A stretch of DNA of 64,000 bases, from positions 62,001-126,000 of the forward strand of contig CAREDV010000003.1 in assembly GCA_948964545.1 (NCBI GenBank), read 5' to 3'. The notes beneath the pieces were generated by a model that saw nothing but the letters and a program-made list of their open reading frames with translations, searched no databases and had not been told where the DNA came from. A program made the translations under genes and the position numbers. The first letter of the stretch is position 1, and the number at the start of each line of letters is the position of its first letter. This DNA comes from an uncultured bacterium (GTDB lineage: Bacteria; Cyanobacteriota; Vampirovibrionia; Gastranaerophilales; Gastranaerophilaceae). Below are positions 6,741-15,130 of this stretch, piece after piece.

Positions 6741-8351
6741 ATGGATTTAGGTTTGGAAATTAAAGGTTCAAAATTAATTATTAAATGGGCTGATGTAAAG
6801 GCGGACTTTTACAGAGTTTTTTTGAAAATTGACGGGAATTTTTGCGAATGCGCAAGAGTTTCAGGCGAAACTCAAATAAGACTTTCGCTTGTGCCATACG
6901 GTGATGGCGAGTGTTTTGTTGCTGCCGTAAAAGACGGATTGATTATCGACAAATCTTCAATACGTCAGTTTACTTTCGATACTATTGATGTTGTAAGCCG
7001 TTTTGAGGGTGAAAATGAACTTAAACTTTTCTACAGCAAATACGACGGTGCACAAGGTTACAGATTGTATAAAAGCGAAGCAGAGCAAGGGTTTGGCGGA
7101 TGTAAAAACTCTGATGCCGAATTTGTTTCCATAGAAAAATCAGATGATACAGAATATAAGATTAAACCATTTGTAAAAAGTGATGAGGGCAGGACTTTTC
7201 TTGCATCATCTAATGCCTTTAAACCTGCTGATAATAGGTTTAAATCGGTCACTGTTTACAAATCTTTCAATTATAACCTGTTTTTATCATGGAATTACAG
7301 CGGATATGCAGACGGGTTTGAGGTTTACAGCGAAAATTCCAAAACGCCGATTTTTGAAACTTATGACGGATTAAGACATTATCTTGAACTTTTTGATTAC
7401 AAAGGTACGACAAAATTTGTTGTTAAAGCGTTTGTAAACACTCCAAACGGCAGATTGACCGTCGCGCAGTCAAAACCCGCGGGATTAAGCATTAGAAAAT
7501 ACGAAAAACCGCAAGTGTCGCTTATTATTCCTGCGTATAACGCAAAAGATTATATTGCGCGAAGTATCGATAGTGCGCTTGCTTCAGACTTTGCAAACCT
7601 TGAAATCGTTATAGTAAACGACGGAAGCACCGATGATACTCAAAAAATTATTGATTGGTATGATAAAAATTACGAAAATGTCGTATCAATTCAAAAAGAA
7701 AACGGCGGTGTTGCAGATACCAGAAACGTCGGTATAGAGGCTTCAAAAGGCGATTATATCGCATTTATGGACAACGACGATTTAATCCGCCCCAATATGA
7801 TAAGTTGTCTATATAAAACGGTTGTAAAAAATGATTGTGATGTGGCGATTGCACCGCTTTACAGAATTACAGATAAAGGATACAGCGTGCACTGCGATTT
7901 GCCCTTTATGGAAGATGTCCCGCACGATATCGACAAATATTTGGAGATTATGTATACTCCGGGTTATTACAACTGTGCGATTTGGAACAAACTTTACAGA
8001 GCGTCAATGGTTAAAGCGCATCCGTTGGGAAAACTTAAATATGAGGATGTTTCATGGACACCTTGTATTTTGTCTTACGCTGAAAAATTCTGTTTCTTTA
8101 AAACTCCGTTTTATGAGTGGGATAGAAAAACACGTCCCGAAACTTTCGGAGATGTATTGGCGCGTCAGACTGAGAGTGAACTTTTTGAACACAGAAAACA
8201 GGCAATGTTATTCTTTGTACAAAACGGCAACCCGCAAAAACGCGAATATATGAAAAGAATTGCAAAACGCAGGTTAGAACGTTATGCGAAAAATTCCGAT
8301 AACCCTGCATATAGAGATTTAATGGAGAAGATTGATGTCGGAAAATACTAA
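6741..8351 (+). CDS. Family 2 glycosyltransferase with N-terminal fibronectin-III-like region
   Basis: 536 residues. Residues 1 to about 250 look like two or three beta-sandwich (Fn3-like) repeats with patterns such as IIKWADVKADFYRVFL and LFLSWNYSGYADGFEVY. From about 256 a GT-A domain begins: VSLIIPAYNAKDYIARSID, VIVNDGSTDDTQ, ENGGVADTRNVGIEASKGDYIAFMDNDDLI. The metal-binding DxD is read as DND near residue 343. No membrane segment or signal peptide is present, so it acts in the cytoplasm, probably in surface polysaccharide synthesis. The start is at the ATG 6 nt after TATAAT. Fn3-like modules on the N-terminal side of a cytoplasmic GT2 are unusual; they may bind the acceptor. The 3' end overlaps the YkgJ-like gene. 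Confidence 0.8.
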   Translation: MDLGLEIKGSKLIIKWADVKADFYRVFLKIDGNFCECARVSGETQIRLSLVPYGDGECFVAAVKDGLIIDKSSIRQFTFDTIDVVSRFEGENELKLFYSKYDGAQGYRLYKSEAEQGFGGCKNSDAEFVSIEKSDDTEYKIKPFVKSDEGRTFLASSNAFKPADNRFKSVTVYKSFNYNLFLSWNYSGYADGFEVYSENSKTPIFETYDGLRHYLELFDYKGTTKFVVKAFVNTPNGRLTVAQSKPAGLSIRKYEKPQVSLIIPAYNAKDYIARSIDSALASDFANLEIVIVNDGSTDDTQKIIDWYDKNYENVVSIQKENGGVADTRNVGIEASKGDYIAFMDNDDLIRPNMISCLYKTVVKNDCDVAIAPLYRITDKGYSVHCDLPFMEDVPHDIDKYLEIMYTPGYYNCAIWNKLYRASMVKAHPLGKLKYEDVSWTPCILSYAEKFCFFKTPFYEWDRKTRPETFGDVLARQTESELFEHRKQAMLFFVQNGNPQKREYMKRIAKRRLERYAKNSDNPAYRDLMEKIDVGKY

Positions 8352-8925
8352 TATAAGTAATTATATGTTTTATATGGCTTATTTAAACAGAAAACTCGGA
8401 GGTTTTTTTGAAAAACAAGCACCGTATATAAAATGCAAAAAAGGATGTGCAAAATGCTGTCAAAACGGCGAATATCCGTTTTCGAAGATAGAATTTGATT
8501 ATTTAATGGTCGGATTTTTGCAGCTTCCCATTGAAATGCAGGAAAAAATTACGGCTAAGGTTAAAAAGATTAAGGAGGCAAAATCTGAAACTTACGAATG
8601 TCCGTTCCTTTTTAACAATGCTTGTTCTGTGTATGAGTTTCGCGGAATTATTTGCAGAAGCTTCGGGCTTATGTCGATAAATAATGACGGCGGGTTATCA
8701 AAAATTCCTTTCTGTGCGTTTGAGGGTTTGAATTATTCAAACGTTATCGACCCTGAAACTAAAATTGTTTCGCAGGAAAAATTTGACAAACTTGGTGTAA
8801 AAGAAGAACCGCTTGCGTATAATGTCAGTTATTCGTTCTTGACAAGTCTTGAAATCGAAAAAAATTTTGAAATAGAATTTGGTGAGAAAAAACCGCTTAT
8901 TAATTGGTTTGAATGTCCGCAATAA
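8335..8925 (+). CDS. YkgJ-family cysteine-cluster protein (putative Fe-S or Zn binding)
   Basis: About 196 residues. The N-terminal part has the cluster KCKKGCAKCCQNG (C-x3-C-x2-C-C) and further Cys at CPFLFNNACSVYEFRGIICRSFG and IPFCAF, the pattern of the zinc/iron-chelating YkgJ family. Function in the family is not well defined; a metal-cluster protein of the cytoplasm is likely. I choose the ATG at 8335, with GGAGAAG seven to eight nt upstream inside the 3' end of the glycosyltransferase gene, so the two are coupled. The C-terminus overlaps the convergent TupA-like gene by 26 bp. Confidence 0.8.
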   Translation: MSENTNISNYMFYMAYLNRKLGGFFEKQAPYIKCKKGCAKCCQNGEYPFSKIEFDYLMVGFLQLPIEMQEKITAKVKKIKEAKSETYECPFLFNNACSVYEFRGIICRSFGLMSINNDGGLSKIPFCAFEGLNYSNVIDPETKIVSQEKFDKLGVKEEPLAYNVSYSFLTSLEIEKNFEIEFGEKKPLINWFECPQ

Positions 8926-10549
8926 TTTTTTCTCTCAAACCTTCATAGTGGTCTAAAACCCTGTTTAAATCAACATAAAACAAGTTTTCGCCTCTGTCAT
9001 TAATTTGAGTCAGGCATGGGCCTTGTTTAATCTGCTTGATTTCTTTCGGGTCATTTTTAGCGTTTTTAATAAGTTTAATTTTTGTACCGTTCATAACTGC
9101 CATAAGCCAGAACCAAATATCATCATTTGTCGGTGCAAGAGCGGTAAATAATTCTTCGTTTGTAATATCTTTATAAAGCGTATTTGGCGGGTAAAGACAG
9201 CCTGCACCTCCTGCAAGTTTATTTGCAAAAGACGGTTTTTTATAAAACTTTTTGAGTTTTGCTTTGAATTCATTATTTTTCTTCAAAAGCATTTTTGTTG
9301 TTCTGTGGCAGTGAATGTATTGAGGATTATCCAGATACGAATTCCACAAATCTTTTATCATATTTTTATCAAATATACGGTCATCATCCACCGTTACTAT
9401 AACCGCATCAGGATATTGTTTTAATGTCGGTATAAGTTTTTTGTATGATTTGATGTTGCCTTTATTCCAACTGATAATAAACCCTTTTTCTCTTAGTTTT
9501 AAAAGGTTTTCGGGCAAATCACCTTCTTTATTAGGGAATTCATCTTCAGATAATTGCAGAATAATTTTGTCAGGCTTCATTGTCTGGCACAACAATGATT
9601 CGATTGCCAGATGTACTGTTGGAATTCTGTAGGGAAAAGATGTCATAGAAACAATAAGCTGCTGCCTCGGTAATTCCAGCATATCACCCCAAACCCTGTT
9701 ATAGCTTGACGGGATAAATTTATCTACACCGCTGCATGATGTGAATGTCATTTCTCCAAAGTAAATTTTTCCGTCAACATTATAAAAATCTACTCTTACC
9801 AGACTGAAATCTTTTGCGAGAATTTCTGCAAGTTCAAACATTTTATCAAGGTTTTCAGGCGGCGGCACCTGTTCTTTAGAGTTTGGATAACTCAACAAGA
9901 ACGGCTGTAATTCCCATTTTTTATTATAAATATTTTCTGTTCTTTTTGTAAATCTTCCCTGATCAATCCAAATATATTTAGGTTTGCCGTTGAAACACAT
10001 TATTTTGTAGTCATTTAATTCTTTATTGCTGTCCTCAATATAGGCTTCTGCAACAATTTTGGGCGGAATATCTTTATAGTGAAGTTCAAGTCCGCCGTTT
10101 TGTGCGTAATTTCTTTTCATCCATTTGTTGAATTTTTTACGCGCATCTTCTTTATCCATTTTGGATTTGTCTTTAACAATGTAGTTATAAGCACAGCCGT
10201 GGTTGCCTTTTAAAACAAACCTTTCGGGAAGTTTATCAAAATCAATATCATCAAATTTATCCCAAACACCGAGAAGCGGGATTAAATATTCTTCCCCTAT
10301 CTTTTCTTTAACCCAATCTCTTACCAGATATTTATCTGCAAGTCTGGTTTTCAAAGGTGTGCTGTCATAAAGTTTCAGCCACTGAATTTTTTCGTTAAAA
10401 GTCTTAGGATTATCTAAATGCAAAACTTCGCCTGTTTTCTTCCAGTACCAGACTTTCAAATAAAGTTTCAATTTATCTAATGGTGTATCAAGCGGAAATC
10501 TGACTTTAATTCCCAATAATGTTGCAATTAATCCCAAATAAAAATTCAT
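8900..10549 (-). CDS. TupA-like ATP-grasp protein fused to a glycosyltransferase-like domain
   Basis: 549 residues. The N-terminal about 290 residues match the TupA-like ATP-grasp family of cell-wall polymer enzymes: NPKTFNEKIQWLKLYD, ADKYLVRDWV, LKGNHGCAYNYIV, VAEAYIED, DYKIMCFNGKPKYIW and VRVDFYNVDGKIYFGEMTFTS. From about 303 a second domain starts with VSMTSFPYRI, continues with the GT-A-like acid cluster VTVDDDRIF near 386, and ends with PTNDDIWFW. It probably adds sugars or amino acids to a surface polymer in the cytoplasm. An RBS (GAGAGGG) lies upstream. It is convergent with the YkgJ-like gene. The fusion suggests coupled ligase and transferase steps on the same polymer. Confidence 0.75.
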   Translation of the reverse strand: MNFYLGLIATLLGIKVRFPLDTPLDKLKLYLKVWYWKKTGEVLHLDNPKTFNEKIQWLKLYDSTPLKTRLADKYLVRDWVKEKIGEEYLIPLLGVWDKFDDIDFDKLPERFVLKGNHGCAYNYIVKDKSKMDKEDARKKFNKWMKRNYAQNGGLELHYKDIPPKIVAEAYIEDSNKELNDYKIMCFNGKPKYIWIDQGRFTKRTENIYNKKWELQPFLLSYPNSKEQVPPPENLDKMFELAEILAKDFSLVRVDFYNVDGKIYFGEMTFTSCSGVDKFIPSSYNRVWGDMLELPRQQLIVSMTSFPYRIPTVHLAIESLLCQTMKPDKIILQLSEDEFPNKEGDLPENLLKLREKGFIISWNKGNIKSYKKLIPTLKQYPDAVIVTVDDDRIFDKNMIKDLWNSYLDNPQYIHCHRTTKMLLKKNNEFKAKLKKFYKKPSFANKLAGGAGCLYPPNTLYKDITNEELFTALAPTNDDIWFWLMAVMNGTKIKLIKNAKNDPKEIKQIKQGPCLTQINDRGENLFYVDLNRVLDHYEGLREKIIADIQTN

Positions 10550-10620
10550 GTCTCTAACCCTCTCTAAGTAAGGTTATCATCATTATAATGCGTATGCAAC
10601 CGTTTATTAAGATTATTGTA

Positions 10621-11427
10621 TTATAAATAGCACTTGGCTTCTTCACCTGTTACACCTGCATAAAGTTCTACATATTCTTTAGCAGGGCTTGATTCTATTT
10701 TAGTTAAAAGTACTTCTTCAATCTGGAAGAAGCCGACTTCACCTGTCATTTCAATATCAATTCTGATAGGGCGGCGGTCGCCATGGTGAATTCCGATACG
10801 GGTTATGGCGTTTGCAGAATATTTGTGGATATCTCCGACACGCGGTGTTGTGTTGATTGCCATAGGAATACGTGCTCTGCCTTTTGTCATATCACAGCCG
10901 TCAGCAATAAGGATTATACCAGCCTCTACAGAGTGAATTTTTCTTGATGACATGTGACCAATTATAGCTTCTATTGCAAGAGATTTGATTATTGTACGTC
11001 TGTGAAGATTATCAGGCAATATATGAAGTAAAGTTCTTTCAATAATTGGTTTTGCAAGGGTTACAGACATTTCTTCATGACCTTGTCTGCCTATCATCAT
11101 ACCTAAATCGTGCATAAGACCTGCAATGATTACAGCGCACATACTGTCTTCAAATGTGCCGATTTCTTCTTTTTCAAGCGAAGTTTTTATACCCGAATCC
11201 TGTAAAAGATTAAGCATTTTTATAGCATTGGCGCAAACCTGGCGCATGTGAACAGGACCATGGTCATTGTAACCAAGTCTTTTTATGGAAACGTTATTAG
11301 CGTAATCCTGCATTTCCTGTAATTCTTCATCATTGAATAGGTAATTTACCAATTCAAGACAAAGCGGACTGTTTGCAAGCCTTTTTGTAATCTTTGATTC
11401 TATCGAAAGTTCTTTAACCGATTTCAT
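10621..11427 (-). CDS. HD-domain metal-dependent phosphohydrolase
   Basis: About 268 residues. The HD signature is visible in order: YNDHGPVHMRQV (first His), MHDLG (the HD pair) and IADGCDMTKGRARIP (the last Asp). This order is that of metal-dependent phosphohydrolases acting on nucleotides or cyclic dinucleotides; it is not an HD-GYP protein. I place the start at the ATG at 11427 (MKSVKELSIESK), because AAGAGG lies upstream and a TTTACA-17-AATAAT promoter lies just before that; the reading from 11481 would put the promoter inside the gene. It is divergent from the ATP-grasp gene. The substrate is unknown. Confidence 0.75.
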   Translation of the reverse strand: MKSVKELSIESKITKRLANSPLCLELVNYLFNDEELQEMQDYANNVSIKRLGYNDHGPVHMRQVCANAIKMLNLLQDSGIKTSLEKEEIGTFEDSMCAVIIAGLMHDLGMMIGRQGHEEMSVTLAKPIIERTLLHILPDNLHRRTIIKSLAIEAIIGHMSSRKIHSVEAGIILIADGCDMTKGRARIPMAINTTPRVGDIHKYSANAITRIGIHHGDRRPIRIDIEMTGEVGFFQIEEVLLTKIESSPAKEYVELYAGVTGEEAKCYL

Positions 11428-11499
11428 AATTTTAAACCTCTTAATAATATTATTGCCCGATAAATTGATTTTGTAAACCATTTATGATTGAATAATTAT

Positions 11500-12636
11500 A
11501 TGTTTATACTTGAAAACCCCTATGTATCAAAATTAATGCTTGAAACAATGGAGAAAAACCGATTTGAGGTTTTGGATAATTCCGTTGCAAGAAAATTCGA
11601 TTATAATTTAAACCTTGTAAAAGGAAGCTGTGATAAAATTTATTCAAACTCCGAAAATTCAATTGATTGGGTTTTAAAGAATTTTCCGAATTCTGATATT
11701 ACTAGACTTATTAATATCTGTAAAAATAAATATGAGTTCAGAAAGGCTTTAAAAGATGTTTTTCCAAAATTCTTTTTTGATGAAATTACCGATTTAGAAA
11801 ACGCAGATATTTCAAATTTTCCCGAAGAATTTATAATTAAACCCTCTGTAGGTTTTTTAAGTATGGGCGTTCATAAGGTTTCGTCACACTCTCAATGGAA
11901 TAATGTTGTTGAACAATTGAAATCGGAAGTCCGCGAGTTTGCAAGTAATTTTCCTGAGGCTGTTTTAAGTTCCTCAAGTTTTATTGTTGAAGAAATTCTT
12001 AAAGGTGATGAATTTGCAGTTGATGCTTATTATGATAAGGATGGCAAACCTGTTATTCTAAACATTTTTCAACATCCTTTTGTGAGCGAAGATGATGTGA
12101 GTGACAGAGCATATATTACTTCAAAAGAAATTATTGAAGCTAACCATGATGAGTTTCAAAAAGTTCTTGAAAATATTGGAAAAGCCCTTAATATGCGGAA
12201 TTTCCCGATACATATAGAACTTATTAAAGGCAAAGAAATTGTGCCTGTAGAGATTAATCCAATGAGATTTGCAGGCTGGTGTACAACTGATGCTGCATAT
12301 TTTGCTTACGGAATTAATATCTATGAATATTTTGAAAATAACTTAAAACCTGATTGGAGCAAAATTGAAGGCGGTAAAATTTATTATTTTGCAATGGCTG
12401 AAACTCCTCAAAATATTGATAAAAGCAAAATTGTTTTTGATTATGATGCTTTAGAAAAGAGTTTTTCAAAAATTTTGGATTTTAGAAAAATAAACTACCT
12501 TGAAAAACCTCTGTTTGCAGTGATTTTTGGTGAAGCTCAGGATATGAATGAAATCAATAGAATTTTGCAATTGGACATGAAAGATTTTATCAGCACTCGT
12601 TTGTGTGAACAAGAGCCATCTCAAGTACTGTTTTAA
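11500..12636 (+). CDS. ATP-grasp domain protein
   Basis: About 378 residues. The ATP-grasp pattern can be followed: NKYEFRKALKDVFPKFFFDE, EEFIIKPSVGFLSMGVHKV (nucleotide lysine and glycine-rich loop), SSFIVEEILKGDEFAVDAYYD, and VPVEINPMRFAG (metal-binding E-x-N). These enzymes ligate a carboxylate to an amine or thiol. No partner gene suggests the substrate. The start may be the ATG at 11500, or the TTG at 11488; no Shine-Dalgarno supports either, and a weak TTGAAT box 6 nt before the ATG fits the leaderless layout seen elsewhere in this window. The 3' end overlaps the convergent arsR gene by 47 bp. Confidence 0.75.
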   Translation: MFILENPYVSKLMLETMEKNRFEVLDNSVARKFDYNLNLVKGSCDKIYSNSENSIDWVLKNFPNSDITRLINICKNKYEFRKALKDVFPKFFFDEITDLENADISNFPEEFIIKPSVGFLSMGVHKVSSHSQWNNVVEQLKSEVREFASNFPEAVLSSSSFIVEEILKGDEFAVDAYYDKDGKPVILNIFQHPFVSEDDVSDRAYITSKEIIEANHDEFQKVLENIGKALNMRNFPIHIELIKGKEIVPVEINPMRFAGWCTTDAAYFAYGINIYEYFENNLKPDWSKIEGGKIYYFAMAETPQNIDKSKIVFDYDALEKSFSKILDFRKINYLEKPLFAVIFGEAQDMNEINRILQLDMKDFISTRLCEQEPSQVLF

Positions 12637-12943
12637 TGTGCTCATCATCCAGAGAATAATAAACATTTTTTCCTGCCTTGCGGGATTTAACCAGTTTTGC
12701 ACACTTCAAAGTCTTAAGCTGATGCGAAACAGCAGACTTTGTCATATTCAAAACAACCGCAAGGTCGCAAACACACATTTCTCCGCCGTCCAATGCCCAT
12801 AAAAGCCTTAACCTTGTGCAGTCGCCCATAACTTTAAAAAAATCGGCGGTATTGTCAAACACATTTTTAGAATGCATTTTATTTTTAGTTTTTTCAACCA
12901 GTTCGATATTCAAAGCTTCGCAGTCTGTTTGTTTTGTTGCCAT
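12590..12943 (-). CDS. ArsR/SmtB-family metal-responsive repressor
   Basis: 117 residues. The winged helix is at about 57-95 (CDLAVVLNMTKSAVSHQLKTLKCAKLV). Two metal sites known from the family can be read: a Cys pair CVC in the alpha-3 helix (EMCVCDL, residues 57-59), as in CadC and ArsR, and an alpha-5 D-x-H...H set (SLDDEHIKTVLEMALVH, about 99-113), as in SmtB and CzrA. It should repress the divergent metal ATPase until Zn, Cd or Pb binds. The ATG is 6 nt from TATAAT with no Shine-Dalgarno, so the mRNA is probably leaderless. The reading frame overlaps the convergent ATP-grasp gene at its 3' end. Confidence 0.88.
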   Translation of the reverse strand: MATKQTDCEALNIELVEKTKNKMHSKNVFDNTADFFKVMGDCTRLRLLWALDGGEMCVCDLAVVLNMTKSAVSHQLKTLKCAKLVKSRKAGKNVYYSLDDEHIKTVLEMALVHTNEC

Positions 12944-13064
12944 AGATATATTATACTAACAATTGAATAAATATTCAACTATTGTAAAGATTTGTGTTTT
13001 TAAGCTTGAAGTTGACCAGGTAATCAACTATAATATAATTGAATAGATATTCAACTATAAGGAG
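12944..13064. promoter_or_regulatory. Divergent arsR / metal-ATPase control region with twin operators
   Basis: Two 16-bp palindromes with identical 7-nt arms (TTGAATA and TATTCAA) lie at 12963-12978 and 13039-13054. They match the 12-2-12-type operators of the SmtB/CzrA group. The first covers the -35 (TTGAAT) of the minus-strand arsR promoter, whose TATAAT is at 12950-12955. The second overlaps and follows the -10 (TATAAT, 13034-13039) of the ATPase promoter, whose -35 is TTGACC at 13012-13017. An RBS (AAGGAG) precedes the ATPase ATG. Confidence 0.75.
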
Positions 13065-13069
13065 TTTTT

Positions 13070-14689
13070 ATGTGCGAACATCACCACCACAATCATTTTC
13101 AGATTTTTGACGAGAAATTTCTAATGGGCATTGCAATAATTGGTGCAATATGTCTTGGGGAGTATTTTGAGGCATTGGCGGTATTTCTTTTGTATAATCT
13201 TGGTGAATTTTTACAGCATAAGGCAGTTGAAAAATCCGAAAAATCTATAACAGAACTTATGGACTTGCGTCCCGACAGTGCGAATGTTCTTGTTGGCAGT
13301 GAAATTATTACCAAATCTCCCGAAGATGTACACATTGGCGATATTCTAATTGTAAAAACAGGTGAAAAGATTGCTCTGGATGGGGTTGTGAGTGATGGTT
13401 CAGCATTCGTTAATACTTCTGCTTTGACAGGCGAAGCTGTGCCAAAAGAGTTTAGTAGTAATGATGAAGTTTTAAGCGGATGTGTTGTGACAAACGGAGT
13501 TTTGAAAATAAAAGTTACAAAATCATTTGAGAATTCTACAGTTTCGGAAATTTTAGAACTTGTTGAACATGCAGGGGCTAAAAAATCTAAGACCGAAAAT
13601 TTTATAACAAAATTTGCAAGAATTTATACACCAATAGTTGTTTTATTGGCACTACTTATTGCATTTATCCCGCCTTTATTTTTGGATGACAGTTTTGCCG
13701 AATGGATTAACAGAGCATTGACGCTTCTTGTAATATCCTGTCCGTGCGCGCTTGTAATTTCAGTGCCTCTGGGATTTTTTGCTGGTCTTGGAGGAGCATC
13801 ACGAAACGGTATTTTAATTAAAGGAAGCAGGTATATTGAGGCTTTGGCAAAAGCTGAAATTGTTGTTTTTGATAAAACAGGAACGCTTACAAATGGGAAT
13901 TTTGTGGTTGAGGAAGTTGTTTCAATAAATGGAGAAGATATTTTAAAACTTGTTGCAAGTGTTGAAAAATATTCAAATCATCCGATAGCAAAATCGATTA
14001 CAAAGTGCTATAATGGTGAATTATTTGATGTTTCTAATGTTTCAGAAATTGCAGGGAGAGGTTTAAAAGCAGAAATTAATGGTGAACCGATTTTTGTCGG
14101 AAGTTTGGGCAAAAATTCTGTATCTGTCATAAAAAATGATGATATAATCGGCTATATTGTATTGAGCGATGAACTTAAAAGTAATGCAAGAAAAACGATT
14201 TCAGAGCTTAAAAATACGGTTATATTGTCAGGAGATACAGATGAAAATGTACAAAAGATTGCAAAAGTTCTCGGGGTTACACAGGCGTTTTCGAAACTTC
14301 TTCCTCAGGATAAATTACACAATTTGGAAGAATTAATGGAAAAAGTTTCAGGCACAGTTTTGTTTGTGGGTGATGGTATTAATGATGCACCTGTTTTAAG
14401 ACGTGCTGATGTTGGAATTGCAATGGGCGGATTAGGTTCTGACAGTGCACTTGAGGCTTCTGATGCGGTGATTATGAATGACGATCCTTACAAAGTTGTT
14501 ACTGCAATCGAAATTTCAAAAAAAACATTGAAAATAGTAAAACACAATATTATTTTTGCATTATCAGTAAAAGTTTTATTTCTTGTACTCGGTTCATTTG
14601 GATTTATGACAATGTGGGGTGCAATTTTTGCTGATGTAGGTGTTACCTTGCTTGCAGTCCTAAATTCACTTAGAGCAATGAAAAGTTAA
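13070..14689 (+). CDS. P1B-type heavy-metal (Zn/Cd/Pb) exporting ATPase lacking the N-terminal metal domain and first two helices
   Basis: 539 residues. After a His-rich start (MCEHHHHNHF) the chain goes straight into what is normally the third membrane helix of ZntA/CadA. The rest is complete: actuator loop LTGEAVP (about 119-125), CPC in the transport helix (224-226), phosphorylation site DKTGT (268-272), SNHPIAKS, GDGINDAP and two final helices. Usual members have 600-750 residues with an HMA domain and eight helices; here six are visible. The start is secure: AAGGAG lies at a proper distance and the operator sits just upstream. The divergent ArsR makes Zn/Cd/Pb export the likely role. The short His stretch may replace the lost metal domain. 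Confidence 0.88.
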   Translation: MCEHHHHNHFQIFDEKFLMGIAIIGAICLGEYFEALAVFLLYNLGEFLQHKAVEKSEKSITELMDLRPDSANVLVGSEIITKSPEDVHIGDILIVKTGEKIALDGVVSDGSAFVNTSALTGEAVPKEFSSNDEVLSGCVVTNGVLKIKVTKSFENSTVSEILELVEHAGAKKSKTENFITKFARIYTPIVVLLALLIAFIPPLFLDDSFAEWINRALTLLVISCPCALVISVPLGFFAGLGGASRNGILIKGSRYIEALAKAEIVVFDKTGTLTNGNFVVEEVVSINGEDILKLVASVEKYSNHPIAKSITKCYNGELFDVSNVSEIAGRGLKAEINGEPIFVGSLGKNSVSVIKNDDIIGYIVLSDELKSNARKTISELKNTVILSGDTDENVQKIAKVLGVTQAFSKLLPQDKLHNLEELMEKVSGTVLFVGDGINDAPVLRRADVGIAMGGLGSDSALEASDAVIMNDDPYKVVTAIEISKKTLKIVKHNIIFALSVKVLFLVLGSFGFMTMWGAIFADVGVTLLAVLNSLRAMKS

Positions 14690-14706
14690 AAAATCTGGAG
14701 GGGGTG

Positions 14707-14803
14707 TCTTGGTCGCTCGTGTGTAACGGCAATTACGCGATTTGTGGCGGGTTTTTCAACCCTTACAAATCGGCTTCAGCCTAAGCTCGCTCCCGCTCGA
14801 ACC
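14707..14803. repeat. Dispersed palindromic repeat, diverged copy
   Basis: The ends match the copies at 29.7 and 42.98 kb (TCTTGGTCGCTCG at one end, AGCTCGCTCCCGCT at the other), but the centre differs in sequence while keeping the same form: GATTTGT/ACAAATC arms enclose GGGTT/AACCC arms. It follows the metal-ATPase gene at the left end of the accessory island. Confidence 0.5.
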
Positions 14804-14854
14804 CTGGACAAGACTTCGTCTTGTAGTGGTTCTCGACATCTCAACTTAAGCAAC

Positions 14855-14886
14855 AAAAAAGGGCTATCTAAAGTAGTCCTTTTTTA
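14855..14886 (+). terminator. Rho-independent terminator downstream of the metal ATPase
   Basis: Arms AAAAAAGGGCTA and TAGTCCTTTTTT (one G-T pair) close a 7-nt loop, with a T run at the end. It lies about 170 nt after the ATPase stop, beyond the repeat. Confidence 0.6.
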
Positions 14887-14928
14887 TTACTGGTGCGAAC
14901 CGTCTGACAAGCAACAGGCTCGGCTGAA

Positions 14929-15050
14929 AATTCCCTGCTAAATCAAAAAACAGGGAAAATCGATAGATTTTTGCAAGTTTTTTGATTTTAAAACACTCTC
15001 TGTGAAAGACTTTAAACCTATATTCCCTGTTGTTTTAATAGCAGGGAATT
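14929..15050. repeat. Nested inverted repeats upstream of the nuclease gene
   Basis: The 7-mer TTCCCTG occurs at 14931 and 15023 and its complement CAGGGAA at 14951 and 15042, so two hairpins mirror each other. The outermost copies extend to a perfect 12-bp inverted repeat (14929-14940 with 15039-15050). A second perfect 12-bp pair (AAATCAAAAAAC at 14940-14951, GTTTTTTGATTT at 14977-14988) lies inside. The whole stretch 14690-15130 holds no gene; it may be an operator array or the end of a mobile element. Confidence 0.6.
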
Positions 15051-15130
15051 TAATTGTTAAAAAAATACCAAATTGGCTAATAGACTTTTTATTTTTTTTA
15101 TGTTTTCCTTCTCTTGAAGGAAGTACATTT

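Noticed and set aside
13073..13090. His-rich start of the metal ATPase as a cloning tag
   Set aside because: The codons are mixed CAT/CAC/CAA within a natural operator-promoter context, and His-rich starts are common in metal ATPases.
14744..14941. Open frame of 65 codons on the plus strand after the metal ATPase
   Set aside because: It runs through the palindromic repeat and a terminator hairpin, has no RBS, and its composition follows the repeat.
15002..15130. N-terminal extension of the nuclease gene from a GTG at 15002
   Set aside because: It would cross the inverted-repeat array; the ATG at 15131 has AAGGAAG at proper distance and starts the conserved-looking part.
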